From Pseudarthrobacter polychromogenes (GTDB lineage: Bacteria; Actinomycetota; Actinomycetes; Actinomycetales; Micrococcaceae), in NCBI RefSeq assembly GCF_014644495.1, contig NZ_BMKU01000001.1, positions 1 through 64,000 of the forward strand: a stretch of 64,000 bases of DNA. Direction: 5' to 3'. A program made the position numbers and the translations under genes. Position 1 is the first letter of the stretch; each line of letters opens with the position of its first letter. Shown here piece by piece: positions 35,685 through 45,804 of this stretch. Below the pieces are notes generated by a model. It saw only the letters and a program-made list of their open reading frames with translations, was not told the DNA's origin and ran no database searches.

Positions 35685-38480
35685 ATGAACGCCGTCCAGA
35701 GGTTCATCAGAAGCAAAGTGCTGCTGTTGACCGCGGCCATCTTGATCGCAGCCATGTGCTTGTCGGTCCTTGTCCAAAGCCAGTCCCAGGCCGCGCTGAA
35801 CAGGACCGTGGATGAAAATTCACGCGGCCTCTACGACGTCCTGGTCCAGGCCAAGGCCTCCTCCGGCTCGCTCATGCAGCCCGAGATCGCCAACGGCTCC
35901 GGCGGCATCAGCTTCGAGCAGCTGGAGGCCATCAGGAAGCTCTCCGGCACCTCCGTGGCGGCCCCGATCAGCCTCGTCTCCCGCGTGACCCAGAACCTTG
36001 AATCCCCACGCCTCGATGCCATGGACTACCTCGGCTACAACGCCGGGCTGGCCGGCACCGCGACCGCGGATCAGGCCGCCGGGGCAACCGCCCCGGACCA
36101 GTGGCCCGCTGCCGAATCGGTCCTGGGCGATGAAACCAGGAAGTACCGCCTGACGGCCAGTGCAGTCAGCTCCGACGGCGTCTCCGAACAGACCCTGTTC
36201 AAATCCACTGCCGAAGGCACCCTTGGCAAGGCCAGGCTCGTGGAGGAGCAGACTGCCGGCGGCAGCAGCATCCGCATCGCAGCGCCCGGGGACGAAACCG
36301 GGATCAAGTTTCCCGCCCCGGCCGGGGGCTCCGAACACAACCTCTTCAACCTTTCCGTGTCACTGCCCATGGCCCCCGAAATAACGGAGTCCGTGGTCGC
36401 CGTCGATCCGGCTGCCGAACGCGCCCTCCTGGGTTCCGCCGGCGACTTCCTGTCACCGCTGGAAAAGGCGCCACCGGGCGACGCGCGCGACGCCGGGGCG
36501 GTGGGACGGTACCTCGAGGGACTGTTCACCAACGGCATCAGCCTGGACGAGTTGGAGGAAGGGCCGGATTTCCTCGGCGTCAAGCTCAAGTACTGGGCGC
36601 CGCTGATGACCCAGTACCAGCAGGCCAAGCGGAACGGGCAGCTGACTGACGATTCCCAGGCCATTCCCCTGATCGTCAGGTCCGGGACGTCCCTGGACCT
36701 GAAGTACAACGTCAAGATCGAAGAGATTGACGACGCCGGCAGGGTCGTCAAGGACGTCGGCACCGTCTCCCGTTCCCTGGACAAGGACTACCTGCCTTTC
36801 GTTTCGAAGGACCCCTTCGTCCTGTCCTGGCCGGGTTCCACGGACCACTCCTCACTGCTCGGCAGCAGCGGCAACTTCAACCAGGGCCTCTACACTCCCG
36901 CCACCTGGAGCACCGACTTTGCCGCGGCGCCCAAGTACACCGACGGCGAAGCAGCCGCCAACGGTGCCGAGGCAAAGACGGCAGTGCCCGGCGAATGGGT
37001 CACCGTCAACCGGCTTCCCGAAAAGAGCGCCAACGGCATGCCCGTTGACCAGACCCAGCGCGAGCCCGTGGATGAGCGCTCCTACCGGGAAAACCTGGAA
37101 ACAGGGGAGCAGGCGGCCGCCCCGCTCGCCATGGTCTACGGTACGTTCGATCCCTCGGCTGTTTCCGCCGCCGCTGGGGACGTCAACAAGCTGCCTCTGG
37201 GCGGCTACGACCCCACCCCCTTCACGCTGGTCAAGGACGCTGCGGGCAACGAAGTGCCCGCCACGGAACTTGAACCCTCCCTGAGCGCCACCGGGCTCGC
37301 CAGCCAGTCCGCAGGCGCCATCACCGACTATTACGGCCTTGCTGCTGCCCGCGGCTACACGGAGAATGCCAGCGTCATCGACGCCGTCCGGGTCCGTGCA
37401 ACGGCGCCCGGCAGCTGGAAGGAAGCGCAGCCCGACGTCGAACAGCTGGCCGGGGAGATCCGCGGGATGGGCCTGGAGGCCACCATCGTGGCCGGTTCCG
37501 CGCGGGAGGATGCCAGCATCTTCGTTCCGGGCTACAGCAAGGACGACGCCGGCAAGGAATCCGCCCTGGGGACCGTCAAGCAGTCCTGGGTCCGGCAAAA
37601 CGCCGCGGAGGCCGTGACCGGGTCGCTGTCCGGCACCAACATCACCCTGCTCTTCCTGACGCTCTGCGGCGCAGCCCTCCTGACCGGCGCATCCACGGTG
37701 AGCTACATCCGCAAGCGCAAGAGCGAAGCCGGAACCCTGCGTGCCATGGGTTGGACCCAGGGCCGGATCCGCCGCTGGGTACTGGAGGAATTCGGCGTCG
37801 GCGCGGTCCTGCTGGCCGTGGCCGGGATCGTTCTGAGCCTGGCCAGCTGGAGCCTTTCCACCGCCCTGGTGTCCGCGTCTGTCCTGGTGCTGTACGCTGC
37901 GGCGGCGTTCTTCGCCGCACAGCAGCTGCGCCACCGTGACGAGATCGACCAGGAACCGCAGCACGACGAACGGCTGATTCCGGTGGACTCACCGCTGACC
38001 TTCGCCAACCGCCAGCTGAGCACCAACAAATTCAACACCCTGTCCCTGGCCGTAGCCGTGGGAGTGTTCGGGGCTGCAGCAGGCGGCCTGGCCGCCCTGC
38101 TCATCGACATCCCCCGCGCTGCCGGCGCCAGCGCACTGAGCGGTTTGGCCGCGGCCAGCGTTGCCTTTCCGAGCATCCTCCTGGCCCTCGCCGGAGTTGC
38201 GGTAGGGCTGGTGCTGACCCTGGTCACCGGGCGGTTTGAACTCAATGCCAAGCGCCAGTACCTTGGCATCCTCGAGGCTATGGGCTGGAACCCGGACATG
38301 CTCCGCCAGGTCCGGCTGTTCGAGAACGCGCTGGTGGGAACCGTGGCCCTGCCCCTGGGCGTTTTGGGCGCCCTGGGCATCGGCCTGCTGCTGGCACCCT
38401 ACGCCGCGCTGTGGGCGGGCGTGGCCGGCCTCGTGGCTGTACTTTGCTGGATACCGATTGCAACGAAAGTGGTCCAATGA
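35685..38480 (+). CDS. FtsX-like ABC transporter permease with large extracytoplasmic domain
   Basis: 931 residues. One TM near the N-terminus (LLLTAAILIAAMCLSVLV) is followed by some 600 extracytoplasmic residues. Then come an FtsX core (TLLFLTLCGAALLTGAST, YIRKRKSEAGTLRAMGWTQGRIRRWVL coupling loop) and several C-terminal TM helices with a second coupling-like loop LGILEAMGWNPDMLRQV. This is the MacB/LolCE/FtsX exporter architecture, which works by mechanotransmission rather than classical import. ATG 35685 has AGGGAG four bases upstream. Overlaps the ATPase gene by ATGA. Substrate unknown. Confidence 0.85.
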   Translation: MNAVQRFIRSKVLLLTAAILIAAMCLSVLVQSQSQAALNRTVDENSRGLYDVLVQAKASSGSLMQPEIANGSGGISFEQLEAIRKLSGTSVAAPISLVSRVTQNLESPRLDAMDYLGYNAGLAGTATADQAAGATAPDQWPAAESVLGDETRKYRLTASAVSSDGVSEQTLFKSTAEGTLGKARLVEEQTAGGSSIRIAAPGDETGIKFPAPAGGSEHNLFNLSVSLPMAPEITESVVAVDPAAERALLGSAGDFLSPLEKAPPGDARDAGAVGRYLEGLFTNGISLDELEEGPDFLGVKLKYWAPLMTQYQQAKRNGQLTDDSQAIPLIVRSGTSLDLKYNVKIEEIDDAGRVVKDVGTVSRSLDKDYLPFVSKDPFVLSWPGSTDHSSLLGSSGNFNQGLYTPATWSTDFAAAPKYTDGEAAANGAEAKTAVPGEWVTVNRLPEKSANGMPVDQTQREPVDERSYRENLETGEQAAAPLAMVYGTFDPSAVSAAAGDVNKLPLGGYDPTPFTLVKDAAGNEVPATELEPSLSATGLASQSAGAITDYYGLAAARGYTENASVIDAVRVRATAPGSWKEAQPDVEQLAGEIRGMGLEATIVAGSAREDASIFVPGYSKDDAGKESALGTVKQSWVRQNAAEAVTGSLSGTNITLLFLTLCGAALLTGASTVSYIRKRKSEAGTLRAMGWTQGRIRRWVLEEFGVGAVLLAVAGIVLSLASWSLSTALVSASVLVLYAAAAFFAAQQLRHRDEIDQEPQHDERLIPVDSPLTFANRQLSTNKFNTLSLAVAVGVFGAAAGGLAALLIDIPRAAGASALSGLAAASVAFPSILLALAGVAVGLVLTLVTGRFELNAKRQYLGILEAMGWNPDMLRQVRLFENALVGTVALPLGVLGALGIGLLLAPYAALWAGVAGLVAVLCWIPIATKVVQ

Positions 38481-39232
38481 CAAACCCGACCAACGTCCAG
38501 CGGAGCCGCCGGTCCGGCTCCGGTGAGGTCCCCCTGCAGACCCGGGCCAACACCATCGTCAAGGCTGCCGACCACGCCACGCCGCTGGAACTGAGCGACA
38601 TCACCATCCGCTATGGCGGCGGCAAGGGCGGCGCCGAAGCCGTCAGCGTGGTGGAAGGCTTCGACCTGACCCTGCACGCCGGTGAGATGCACTGTGTTGC
38701 CGGCCGCAACGGTTCCGGCAAGACCAGCATCCTGACCGTCGGCGCCGGACTGACCCTGCCGACGTCGGGCCGCGTCTTCTGGGAAGGCGATTCGCTCGAA
38801 AGTATGGGCGACGACGAAATCGCGGACCGTCGTCGTGCGCTGATCGGTTACGTTGACCAGGGCGGCGCCCTGATCGACGGAATGAGCGCCCTGGAGAACG
38901 TGCTCCTCCCGGCCGTTCCTGACGGTGAAGTGGACCAGCGGCGGGACATGGCCAAGGACCTGCTGGACCTTGTTGGCCTGGGCCGGCGCATGCGGCACCG
39001 TCCCGCCCAGCTGTCCGGCGGTGAACGCCAGCGCGTGGCCATCGCCCGGGCTCTGATCCTGGGCACCCGGGTCCTGGTGGTGGATGAGCCCACCGCCAGC
39101 CTTGACCGCGCCTCCGCCAACCGAATCATCAGCATCCTGAAGGACACAACGTCCGACGGAATCGCCGTTCTGGTGGCCTCGCATGACCACGAACTTGTCC
39201 GGCTCAGCGATACCCTGACCGAACTCATCTAG
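38477..39232 (+). CDS. ABC transporter ATP-binding protein (FtsX/MacB-type partner)
   Basis: 251 residues with all nucleotide-binding motifs: Walker [11 protein letters not shown]-loop [19 protein letters not shown], signature [15 protein letters not shown], Walker [13 protein letters not shown] and the H-loop ASHDHE. A 35-residue N-terminal tail precedes the domain. The ATG overlaps the permease stop (ATGA 38477-38480), so both subunits are made together. The pair probably moves a lipid, lipoprotein or peptide, or controls a wall enzyme. Confidence 0.92.
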   Translation: MTNPTNVQRSRRSGSGEVPLQTRANTIVKAADHATPLELSDITIRYGGGKGGAEAVSVVEGFDLTLHAGEMHCVAGRNGSGKTSILTVGAGLTLPTSGRVFWEGDSLESMGDDEIADRRRALIGYVDQGGALIDGMSALENVLLPAVPDGEVDQRRDMAKDLLDLVGLGRRMRHRPAQLSGGERQRVAIARALILGTRVLVVDEPTASLDRASANRIISILKDTTSDGIAVLVASHDHELVRLSDTLTELI

Positions 39233-39266
39233 CCCGTCCCTCCCCACCGAAGGTAACGTCCTCCAC

Positions 39267-40826
39267 GTGACTGCTTCAGAGAAAACGCCGTTCTACATCA
39301 CCACGGCCATCACCTACCCCAACGGTGTGCCGCACATCGGCCACGCCTACGAGTACATTGCCACCGATGCGATGGCGCGCTTCAAGCGGCTGGACGGCTT
39401 TGACGTGATGTTCCTGACCGGCACGGACGAGCACGGGATGAAGATCGCCCAGGCTGCCGAAAAGGAAGGCATCACTCCCAAGGAGCTGGTGGACCGGAAT
39501 GCGGACATCTACCAGGCGGCCCACGCCGCCCTGGGGATCACCTACGACCGCTTCATCCGCACCACCGACGAGGACCACTACGCCGCCTCGCAGGCCATCT
39601 GGAAAAAGATGGAGGCCAACGGCGATATCTACCTGTCCAAGTACGAGGGCTGGTACTCCGTCCGGGACGAGGCCTATTACGGCGAGGACGACACCGTGGT
39701 CAAGGACGACGGCGTGCGCTACTCCAAGGAAACGGACACCGAGGTGACGTGGACGGCTGAGGAGAGCTACTTCTTCCGGCTTTCGGCCTACCAGGACAAG
39801 CTCCTTGCCCTGTATGAGGCCCACCCGGAATTCGGCGCGCCGCAATACCGCTTCAATGAAGTCATCAGTTTCGTCAAGCGCGGCCTGGAGGACCTGTCCA
39901 TCAGCCGCACCACCTTCGACTGGGGCGTCCCGGTCCCGGGCAACGACAAGCACGTCATGTACGTGTGGGTGGATGCCCTGACCAACTACCTCACCGGCGT
40001 GGGGTACCCGGACGTCGACTCGGATAAATTCCGGAGATACTGGCCTGCTGACGTCCACATCATCGGCAAGGACATCTCCCGTTTCCACGCGATCTACTGG
40101 CCCGCCTTCCTCATGAGCGCCGGCCTCGAGCTGCCCAAGCGGGTGATGATCCACGGCTTCCTGCACAACAACGGCGTGAAGATGTCCAAGTCGCTGGGCA
40201 ACGTGGTTGCTCCGGCGGACTTCGTGGCGCAGTACGGACTGGACCAGGTGCGCTTCTTCTTCCTCCGGGAAGTGCCCTTCGGTGCGGACGGCAGCTACAA
40301 CCACGACGCCATCGTTGGGCGGATGAACTCGGACCTGGCCAACAATTTTGGAAACCTGGCCCAGCGTTCGCTGTCCATGGTGGCCAAGAACTGCGGCGGG
40401 CGCGTTCCCGTCCCGGGGGAGTTCACTGCCGCGGACACTGCCATCCTGGCCCAGGCCGACGCCCTCCTTGCCGCAGCCCGGGCAGCGTTTGAGAAGCAGG
40501 AGTTCAGCCGCGCCCTCGAGGCGATCTGGGGTGTCCTGGGGGACACGAACGCCTACTTCGCGGAGCAGGCGCCGTGGGTGCTGCGGAAGACCGACGTCGA
40601 ACGCATGAACACCGTGCTGTACGTGACCCTTGAGGTGCTGCGGATCGTGGCCATCCTGGCACAGCCGGTCATGCCCCGGGCAACCGGTGCACTGCTGGCA
40701 ACCCTCGGCCAGCCCGAGGGGGAAGCCCGGCAGTTCGCAGCGATCCCAACCCGGATTGCGGCCGGAACCGAGCTGCCCGCTCCGTCTCCCGTCTTCCCCA
40801 AGTACGAGGAGCCGGCCGGGGCCTGA
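39267..40826 (+). CDS. metG: Methionyl-tRNA synthetase
   Basis: 519 residues, class I. HIGH is [18 protein letters not shown] (residues about 21-38) and KMSKS is VKMSKSLGN. The connective region has no zinc-type Cys knuckle ([17 protein letters not shown]), and the C-terminal dimer domain is absent, matching the short MetRS form in actinobacteria. GTG start 39267. No T-box or S-box is seen upstream. Confidence 0.95.
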   Translation: MTASEKTPFYITTAITYPNGVPHIGHAYEYIATDAMARFKRLDGFDVMFLTGTDEHGMKIAQAAEKEGITPKELVDRNADIYQAAHAALGITYDRFIRTTDEDHYAASQAIWKKMEANGDIYLSKYEGWYSVRDEAYYGEDDTVVKDDGVRYSKETDTEVTWTAEESYFFRLSAYQDKLLALYEAHPEFGAPQYRFNEVISFVKRGLEDLSISRTTFDWGVPVPGNDKHVMYVWVDALTNYLTGVGYPDVDSDKFRRYWPADVHIIGKDISRFHAIYWPAFLMSAGLELPKRVMIHGFLHNNGVKMSKSLGNVVAPADFVAQYGLDQVRFFFLREVPFGADGSYNHDAIVGRMNSDLANNFGNLAQRSLSMVAKNCGGRVPVPGEFTAADTAILAQADALLAAARAAFEKQEFSRALEAIWGVLGDTNAYFAEQAPWVLRKTDVERMNTVLYVTLEVLRIVAILAQPVMPRATGALLATLGQPEGEARQFAAIPTRIAAGTELPAPSPVFPKYEEPAGA

Positions 40827-40833
40827 CCCGGCC

Positions 40834-40934
40834 ACGCTCTCTCACTTCCTGCACGTTGTGGCCCAACGCTCTCTCACCGCTGGACAGGCGGTGAGAGAGC
40901 GTTGGTTGTTTTCCTGCAGGAAGTGAGAGAGCGT
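40834..40934 (+). repeat. 101-bp nested palindrome between metG and leuB
   Basis: The outer perfect 20-bp arms at 40834-40853 and 40915-40934 (ACGCTCTCTCACTTCCTGCA and its inverse) enclose perfect 17-bp arms at 40864-40880 and 40888-40904. The core ACGCTCTCTCAC thus occurs four times, twice in each orientation. It starts 8 bases after the metG stop. The form is that of a composite REP-like element and it may also act as a terminator. Confidence 0.88.
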
Positions 40935-40963
40935 CCCTGGGGGTGTTCGAATTGTGAGACGGC

Positions 40964-40994
40964 TTGACCAGCATATGGATAACTTGGCTAACCT
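40964..40994 (+). promoter_or_regulatory. Candidate leaderless leuB promoter
   Basis: TTGACC (40964-40969), 19-base spacer, TAACCT (40989-40994), 6 bases to the ATG; no Shine-Dalgarno. TGAGACG at 40955-40961 resembles half of the ilvD/leuC operator but has no partner. Confidence 0.4.
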
Positions 40995-41000
40995 GAATCC

Positions 41001-42053
41001 ATGAGCGCATCCTCCATCGATCTTGCAGTTATCCCCGGCGACGGCATCGGCCCCGAAGTGATTGCCGAGGCAGTCAAGGTCCTCGAGAAGGCCGTGGCGG
41101 CGGAGGGCGTCGAGCTCAAGCAGACGCACTACAAGCTCGGCGCTGAACACTGGCTGGCCACGGGGGAGACCCTGCCCGACGAAGTCCTCGCGGACCTCCG
41201 CACGCGGGATGCCATCCTGTTCGGCGCAGTCGGCGCAGCCCCCGGCGACACGCGGATCCCGTCGGGGATCGTCGAACGCGAGATGCTGCTCAAGCTCCGC
41301 TTCAGCCTGGACCACTACGTCAACCTGCGTCCGTCCAAGCTGTACGGCACGGTGGGCAGCCCTCTGGCCAACCCCGGCATCATCGACTTCATCGTGGTCC
41401 GCGAAGGTACCGAAGGCCCCTACGTCGGCAACGGCGGCACGCTCCGTGCGGGCACTCCCCACGAGGTTGCCACCGAAGTCTCGCTGAATACCGCGCACGG
41501 TGTGGAGCGTGTTGTCCGGGACGCCTTCCGCCGCGCAAGCGCCCGGGAGCGCAAGCACCTCACCCTGGTCCACAAGCACAACGTCCTGGTCTTCGCAGGG
41601 CACCTGTGGAAGCGCACGGTTGAGGCAGTGGCCACCGAGTTCCCGGAGGTCACCCACGATTACCTGCACGTGGACGCAGCCACCATCTTCATGGTGACGG
41701 ATCCGTCACGCTTCGACGTGATCGTCACGGACAACCTCTTCGGCGACATCCTCACGGACCTCGCCGCCGCCGTGACAGGCGGCATCGGACTGGCCGCGTC
41801 AGGCAACATCAACATGGACCGCACGGCGCCGTCCATGTTCGAGCCGGTCCACGGTTCCGCCCCGGACATCGCCGGCCAGGGCAAGGCCGACCCCACGGCT
41901 GCGATCCTGTCCGCCGCCCTCCTGCTGGACCACCTCGGCTACGCCGCTGCGGCCCGGAAGATCGAAGCGGCAGTGGTTGCCGACGTCGAAAAGCGCGACG
42001 GCGGTGCCCGCAGCACGAGTGCCGTGGGCGACGCTATCGCCGCCGGACTCTAA
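41001..42053 (+). CDS. leuB: 3-isopropylmalate dehydrogenase
   Basis: 350 residues, actinobacterial class. NAD-dependent oxidative decarboxylation in leucine synthesis. [20 protein letters not shown] at the N-terminus, substrate residues in [35 protein letters not shown], catalytic Lys/Asp in LVHKHNVL and [13 protein letters not shown], and [15 protein letters not shown]. No ribosome site precedes the ATG, consistent with a leaderless message. Followed after 102 bases by ilvE. Confidence 0.95.
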   Translation: MSASSIDLAVIPGDGIGPEVIAEAVKVLEKAVAAEGVELKQTHYKLGAEHWLATGETLPDEVLADLRTRDAILFGAVGAAPGDTRIPSGIVEREMLLKLRFSLDHYVNLRPSKLYGTVGSPLANPGIIDFIVVREGTEGPYVGNGGTLRAGTPHEVATEVSLNTAHGVERVVRDAFRRASARERKHLTLVHKHNVLVFAGHLWKRTVEAVATEFPEVTHDYLHVDAATIFMVTDPSRFDVIVTDNLFGDILTDLAAAVTGGIGLAASGNINMDRTAPSMFEPVHGSAPDIAGQGKADPTAAILSAALLLDHLGYAAAARKIEAAVVADVEKRDGGARSTSAVGDAIAAGL

Positions 42054-42155
42054 CCCGCGCCGGGCCGCAGGCATCGGGCGTAAGCTTGTCTCGAATCACC
42101 AAATGCCGCCTTGCCGTTCAGTGCTGAACCCGGGGCGGCCGATCGTGGAGGAACC

Positions 42156-43268
42156 ATGACTCAGACTGCCCATGGCGTCGAATTCAGCCAGCAGCCCTCG
42201 GCCACCCCGAAGTCTGCTGAAGAGCGTGCAGCCATCCTGGCCAACCCGGGCTTCGGCAACCACTTCACCGACCACACCGCCATCGTGGACTACAGCGTGG
42301 ACGAGAACGGCAACGGCGGCTGGCACAATGCCCGGATCGAGGCGTACGGGCCCATTGTCCTGGACCCGTCGGCTGCCGTCTTCCACTACGGCCAGGAGAT
42401 CTTTGAAGGGCTCAAGGCGTACCGCCACGCGGACGGCTCCATCTGGACCTTCCGTCCTGAAGCGAACGCGGCACGGCTGAACAAGTCGGCCCGCAGGCTC
42501 GCCCTTCCCGAACTGCCGGCCGAGTACTTCCTCGGGGCAATCCGTGAACTGGTGGCCATTGACAAGGAATGGGTCCCCGCCGGCGAAGGGGAGGCGCTGT
42601 ACCTGCGGCCGTTCATGATTGCCACCGAGGCCTTCCTGGGTGTCCGCGCCGCACGGGAGGTCTCCTTCCGGGTGATTGCCTCACCGGCTGGCAACTACTT
42701 CGGCGGCGAACTGAAGCCCGTGTCCATCTGGATTTCACGGGAGTACGCCCGCGCCGGCCGTGGCGGAACCGGCGATGCGAAGTGCGGCGGCAACTACGCG
42801 GCGTCGCTGATCGCGCAGCAGGAGGCTGAAGCCAACGGCTGCAAGCAGGTCCTCTTCCTCGACCAGTTCAACGACAACGCAGTCGAGGAACTGGGCGGCA
42901 TGAACGTTTTTTTCGTGATGAGGGACGGCTCGCTGGTCACCCCGGCGCTGACCGGCACCATTCTCGAAGGCATCACAAGGATGTCCGTCATCCAGGTGGC
43001 CAAGGACATGGGCCGCGAGGTCACCGAGCGCAAGATCACCCTCGATGAATGGCGCGACGGTGTTGCCTCCGGTGACATTGCCGAGGTGTTCGCCTGCGGC
43101 ACGGCAGCTGTGATCACACCGATCGGAGTCCTCAAGGACGCCACCGAGTTCATCGGCTCCGAGGACGCCAAGGCAGGGGAGACCACCATGGCCATCCGCG
43201 AGCAGCTGCTCGGTATCCAGACCGGCACCGTGCCGGACACGCATGGCTGGCTGACCCGCCTGGCGTAG
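42156..43268 (+). CDS. ilvE: Branched-chain amino acid aminotransferase
   Basis: 370 residues, fold type IV PLP enzyme, group II. Last step of Val, Ile and Leu synthesis. VFHYGQEIFEGLKAYRHADG, ARLNKSARRLALPEL, and the PLP lysine in GTGDAKCGGNYAASLIAQ. FLDQFNDNAVEELGGMNVFF follows. SD GGAGG 4-5 bases before the ATG. An upstream in-frame start at 42111 lacks a ribosome site. Ends at an intrinsic terminator. Confidence 0.95.
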   Translation: MTQTAHGVEFSQQPSATPKSAEERAAILANPGFGNHFTDHTAIVDYSVDENGNGGWHNARIEAYGPIVLDPSAAVFHYGQEIFEGLKAYRHADGSIWTFRPEANAARLNKSARRLALPELPAEYFLGAIRELVAIDKEWVPAGEGEALYLRPFMIATEAFLGVRAAREVSFRVIASPAGNYFGGELKPVSIWISREYARAGRGGTGDAKCGGNYAASLIAQQEAEANGCKQVLFLDQFNDNAVEELGGMNVFFVMRDGSLVTPALTGTILEGITRMSVIQVAKDMGREVTERKITLDEWRDGVASGDIAEVFACGTAAVITPIGVLKDATEFIGSEDAKAGETTMAIREQLLGIQTGTVPDTHGWLTRLA

Positions 43269-43295
43269 CTGCGGGTTCAACCACCGCAAAGAACG

Positions 43296-43334
43296 ACGGC
43301 GCCTGCCGGGCTTGGTCCCGGCAGGCGCCGTTTG
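43296..43334 (+). terminator. Terminator of ilvE
   Basis: Perfect 15-bp stem ACGGCGCCTGCCGGG / CCCGGCAGGCGCCGT, 6-base loop, then TTTG. Twenty-seven bases after the stop. Confidence 0.88.
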
Positions 43335-43360
43335 TGCGTCGAACCGATCCCGGCCTTGTC

Positions 43361-43393
43361 CGCGAAACCTGGCCTTGAAGGTCCGGTTTCGCG
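43361..43393 (-). terminator. Hairpin after the 43421-44014 gene
   Basis: CGCGAAACC / GGTTTCGCG, 9-bp perfect stem with a 15-base loop, 28 bases after the minus-strand stop. No T-run; possible terminator. Confidence 0.4.
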
Positions 43394-43420
43394 AACACCC
43401 TTAGGACCCGACGGCGGCAC

Positions 43421-44014
43421 TCAGCGCCGGGCGGCCTTCCGGGCGGCGTTCTTCAGCGCCTTGCGGGACACCGGCTTGAGTGCCTTCCGCGCCGCTTCTT
43501 CGGCGATGGCCTGGTTGCGGCGGGCATCAATGATGTCGTTCCACAGTGCCGTCGCGAAGGCTCCGCCGTCCTGGGCATATACGTCGTAGGGATAGTCCGC
43601 AAATATTGAAGGCGTTGTGCTGCCGGTGGGCAGGGACTTCCCTGTTGCCTCGGCGGCAGCGTCGGCGACAGCCCAGGTCCGGGTTAGGTGCCGGGTCAGG
43701 TTTTCCTGGACAAAGATGTTCGCATCACTTGCTGCGGCTGCGCGTTCCAGGAGTGCCTCCAACTCCTGGGAGACAGTTCGGGCCGCCACATCTTCCACCT
43801 GGTGTGAATCCGATGCGAGGTCCCCGGCCAAAGCGTCCACTTCCTCGCGCCAGTCGGATGTCTCCCGGAACTTCTTCCACGTGGGAAACCAGACAATGCT
43901 GCCCGTAGCGTGATTGTGGATGTGCTGGAGTCCGCTGTTCTTCTCCGTTGCGGCATGGTCGTGGCCGGCGGCATCGGCGGAGGCGAGGAGGTCTGCAAGG
44001 GTAGTTGTGCTCAT
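43421..44014 (-). CDS. Hypothetical protein
   Basis: 197 residues. I do not recognise the family. No signal peptide or TM helix. The N-terminal third is rich in His and Trp (HIHNHATGSIVWFPTWKKF). The middle is helical and acidic (EEVDALAGDLASDSHQVEDVAARTVSQEL), and the C-terminus is strongly basic (RKALKPVSRKALKNAARKAARR), which would suit nucleic-acid contact. The ATG at 44014 is the first with the conserved-looking start MSTTTLADLLASAD. Divergent from the MBL hydrolase gene. Confidence 0.7.
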   Translation of the reverse strand: MSTTTLADLLASADAAGHDHAATEKNSGLQHIHNHATGSIVWFPTWKKFRETSDWREEVDALAGDLASDSHQVEDVAARTVSQELEALLERAAAASDANIFVQENLTRHLTRTWAVADAAAEATGKSLPTGSTTPSIFADYPYDVYAQDGGAFATALWNDIIDARRNQAIAEEAARKALKPVSRKALKNAARKAARR

Positions 44015-44135
44015 GGTGTCTGGTTCCGGCTTCCTGAAGATCGTGTGGTGTTCACTGGAGGTCAACCCGGTCCGGCCGGCGTTCTATTCCGCTGCCAGGA
44101 CACCCCGATCCGGCCGTCGGTGCAAGGATGGGGTG

Positions 44136-44972
44136 GTGACTCCAGCTTCCCGTCCCGTTCTGCAGCGCAGCACCGCCCTGACACAGTTCGTCCTGGCTCC
44201 CAATCCCGGCCCGATGAGCCTGGAGGGAACCAATTCCTACGTCCTGAGGGCACCCGGCAGCCCGGCCGCCGTGGTGGTTGATCCCGGACCGCTTGACGAG
44301 GCCCACCTTCAAGCACTCGCCGCCGCCGGGCCGGTTGACCTGATCCTCGTGACCCACCGCCACGCTGACCACACTGCCGGCTCCGCCCGCCTGCATGAAC
44401 TGACCGGCGCCCCGGTGCGGGCGGCAGACAAAGCCCACTGCCACGGCGGCGGCGCTCCCCTGAAAGACGGCCAGGCAATCCTCGCTGGAGGCCTGGAGGT
44501 CAGGGTGGTGGCTACTCCCGGCCACACGTCGGATTCGGTCTGCTTCCACCTTCCCGCCGACGGCCCCCATGGTTCGGTTCTCTCCGGCGACACCATTCTT
44601 GGCCGCGGCACCACCATGCTCGACTACCCTGACGGAACCCTGGGCGACTACCTTGCCTCGCTGGACAAGCTCGAGGCACTTGGGTCTGCAGCGGTCCTCC
44701 CCGCCCACGGCCCAACCCTTCCGTCCCTGGCTGACGTTTCGCGCGCCTACCGCAGCCACCGCCTGGAACGGCTGGCACAGGTGCGCGCTGCGCTGGCCCG
44801 CCTGGGCGCGGAAGCCTCCGCCGGTGACGTCGCGGACGTCGTCTATGCCGACGTCGACCCTTCCGTGCGGCGCGCGGCCGAAACGTCCGTTTCGGCCCAG
44901 CTTCACTACCTTCGGGGAGACGCTGGGCAGCGCCGGGCCTGGGGAGTCACGCCCGGCGAGACGGTAGGGTAG
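44136..44972 (+). CDS. MBL-fold metallo-hydrolase (LACTB2-like)
   Basis: 278 residues. Zinc motif LVTHRHADHTAGSARL, further ligands in VVATPGHTSDSVCFHLP, SGDTILGRG and a C-terminal VLPAHGPTLPSL. This is the LACTB2/RNase-like hydrolase group, with a small C-terminal helical domain. The substrate is unknown. Two adjacent GTG codons (44133, 44136) are possible starts; AAGGA at 44124-44128 favours 44136. Six bases separate the stop from the next ATG, so the gene is probably co-transcribed with the FAH-family enzyme. Confidence 0.87.
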   Translation: MTPASRPVLQRSTALTQFVLAPNPGPMSLEGTNSYVLRAPGSPAAVVVDPGPLDEAHLQALAAAGPVDLILVTHRHADHTAGSARLHELTGAPVRAADKAHCHGGGAPLKDGQAILAGGLEVRVVATPGHTSDSVCFHLPADGPHGSVLSGDTILGRGTTMLDYPDGTLGDYLASLDKLEALGSAAVLPAHGPTLPSLADVSRAYRSHRLERLAQVRAALARLGAEASAGDVADVVYADVDPSVRRAAETSVSAQLHYLRGDAGQRRAWGVTPGETVG

Positions 44973-44977
44973 GAGCC

Positions 44978-45754
44978 ATGCGTATTGCCAGGTTTGTTGT
45001 TGATTCTGATCCCCTTTACGGCGTCGTCGAAGGTGACACGGGCAGTGAGGAAATCACTGTCATCCATGGCGACCCCTTCTTCAACGGCGTGGAGCGTACC
45101 TCCGTCCGCCACAAGCTGGAGGACGTCCGGCTGCTCGCTCCCATCATTCCCCGCAGCAAGGTCATCGGCGTGGGCCGCAACTTCGTGGAGCACGCACACG
45201 AGCTCGGCAACGAAGTCCCCGCCCAGCCGCTCCTGTTCCTCAAGCCGAACACCGCCGTCGTGGGTCCCAACGATCCTGTGGTGCTGCCGGATTTCTCCGA
45301 GGAAGTCTCCTTTGAAGCGGAACTGTGCGTGGTAATCGGACGGATCTGCAAGGACGTGCCCGAGGACCGCGTGGATGATGTCATCTTCGGCTACACCTGC
45401 GGCAACGACCTCACCGCCCGGGACGTCCAGAAGACCGACCTGCAGTGGACCCGGGCCAAGGGTTTTGACACCTCGGCGCCCCTTGGCCCATGGATCGAGA
45501 CCGATCTGGATACCGAGGACCTGCAGATCCAGGGCCGGCTCAACGGAGAACTGCGGCAGGACGGCAGCACCAGCCAGATGATCCGGGGCGTCCGCGAGCT
45601 GGTGTCCATTGTGTCCCAGGCCTTCACCCTGCTGCCCGGCGACGTCATCATGACCGGAACGCCGGCCGGAGTGGGCCTGGTCAGCGCCGGTGACCGCTTT
45701 GAGGTTGAGATCGAGGGCATTGGCCGCCTGTCCAACCCCATAGTCCGCCGCTGA
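44978..45754 (+). CDS. Fumarylacetoacetate hydrolase family protein
   Basis: 258 residues. Core motifs [28 protein letters not shown], the metal-binding Glu pair in [27 protein letters not shown], and [11 protein letters not shown]. The family includes acylpyruvate hydrolases, oxaloacetate decarboxylases and hydratase/decarboxylases of aromatic breakdown. Placement next to gltX is common in actinobacteria and suggests a housekeeping role such as oxaloacetate/acylpyruvate removal; this is inferred. SD GGAG three bases before ATG. Confidence 0.9.
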   Translation: MRIARFVVDSDPLYGVVEGDTGSEEITVIHGDPFFNGVERTSVRHKLEDVRLLAPIIPRSKVIGVGRNFVEHAHELGNEVPAQPLLFLKPNTAVVGPNDPVVLPDFSEEVSFEAELCVVIGRICKDVPEDRVDDVIFGYTCGNDLTARDVQKTDLQWTRAKGFDTSAPLGPWIETDLDTEDLQIQGRLNGELRQDGSTSQMIRGVRELVSIVSQAFTLLPGDVIMTGTPAGVGLVSAGDRFEVEIEGIGRLSNPIVRR

Positions 45755-45804
45755 CGCGCGGGCCGCCCGGACCCTCGGCGGCAGACGGTAAAGTTGGAGC
45801 CACT

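Noticed and set aside
39276..40835. 519-codon minus-strand frame over metG
   Set aside because: Exact antisense of a clear methionyl-tRNA synthetase; no ribosome site or domain.
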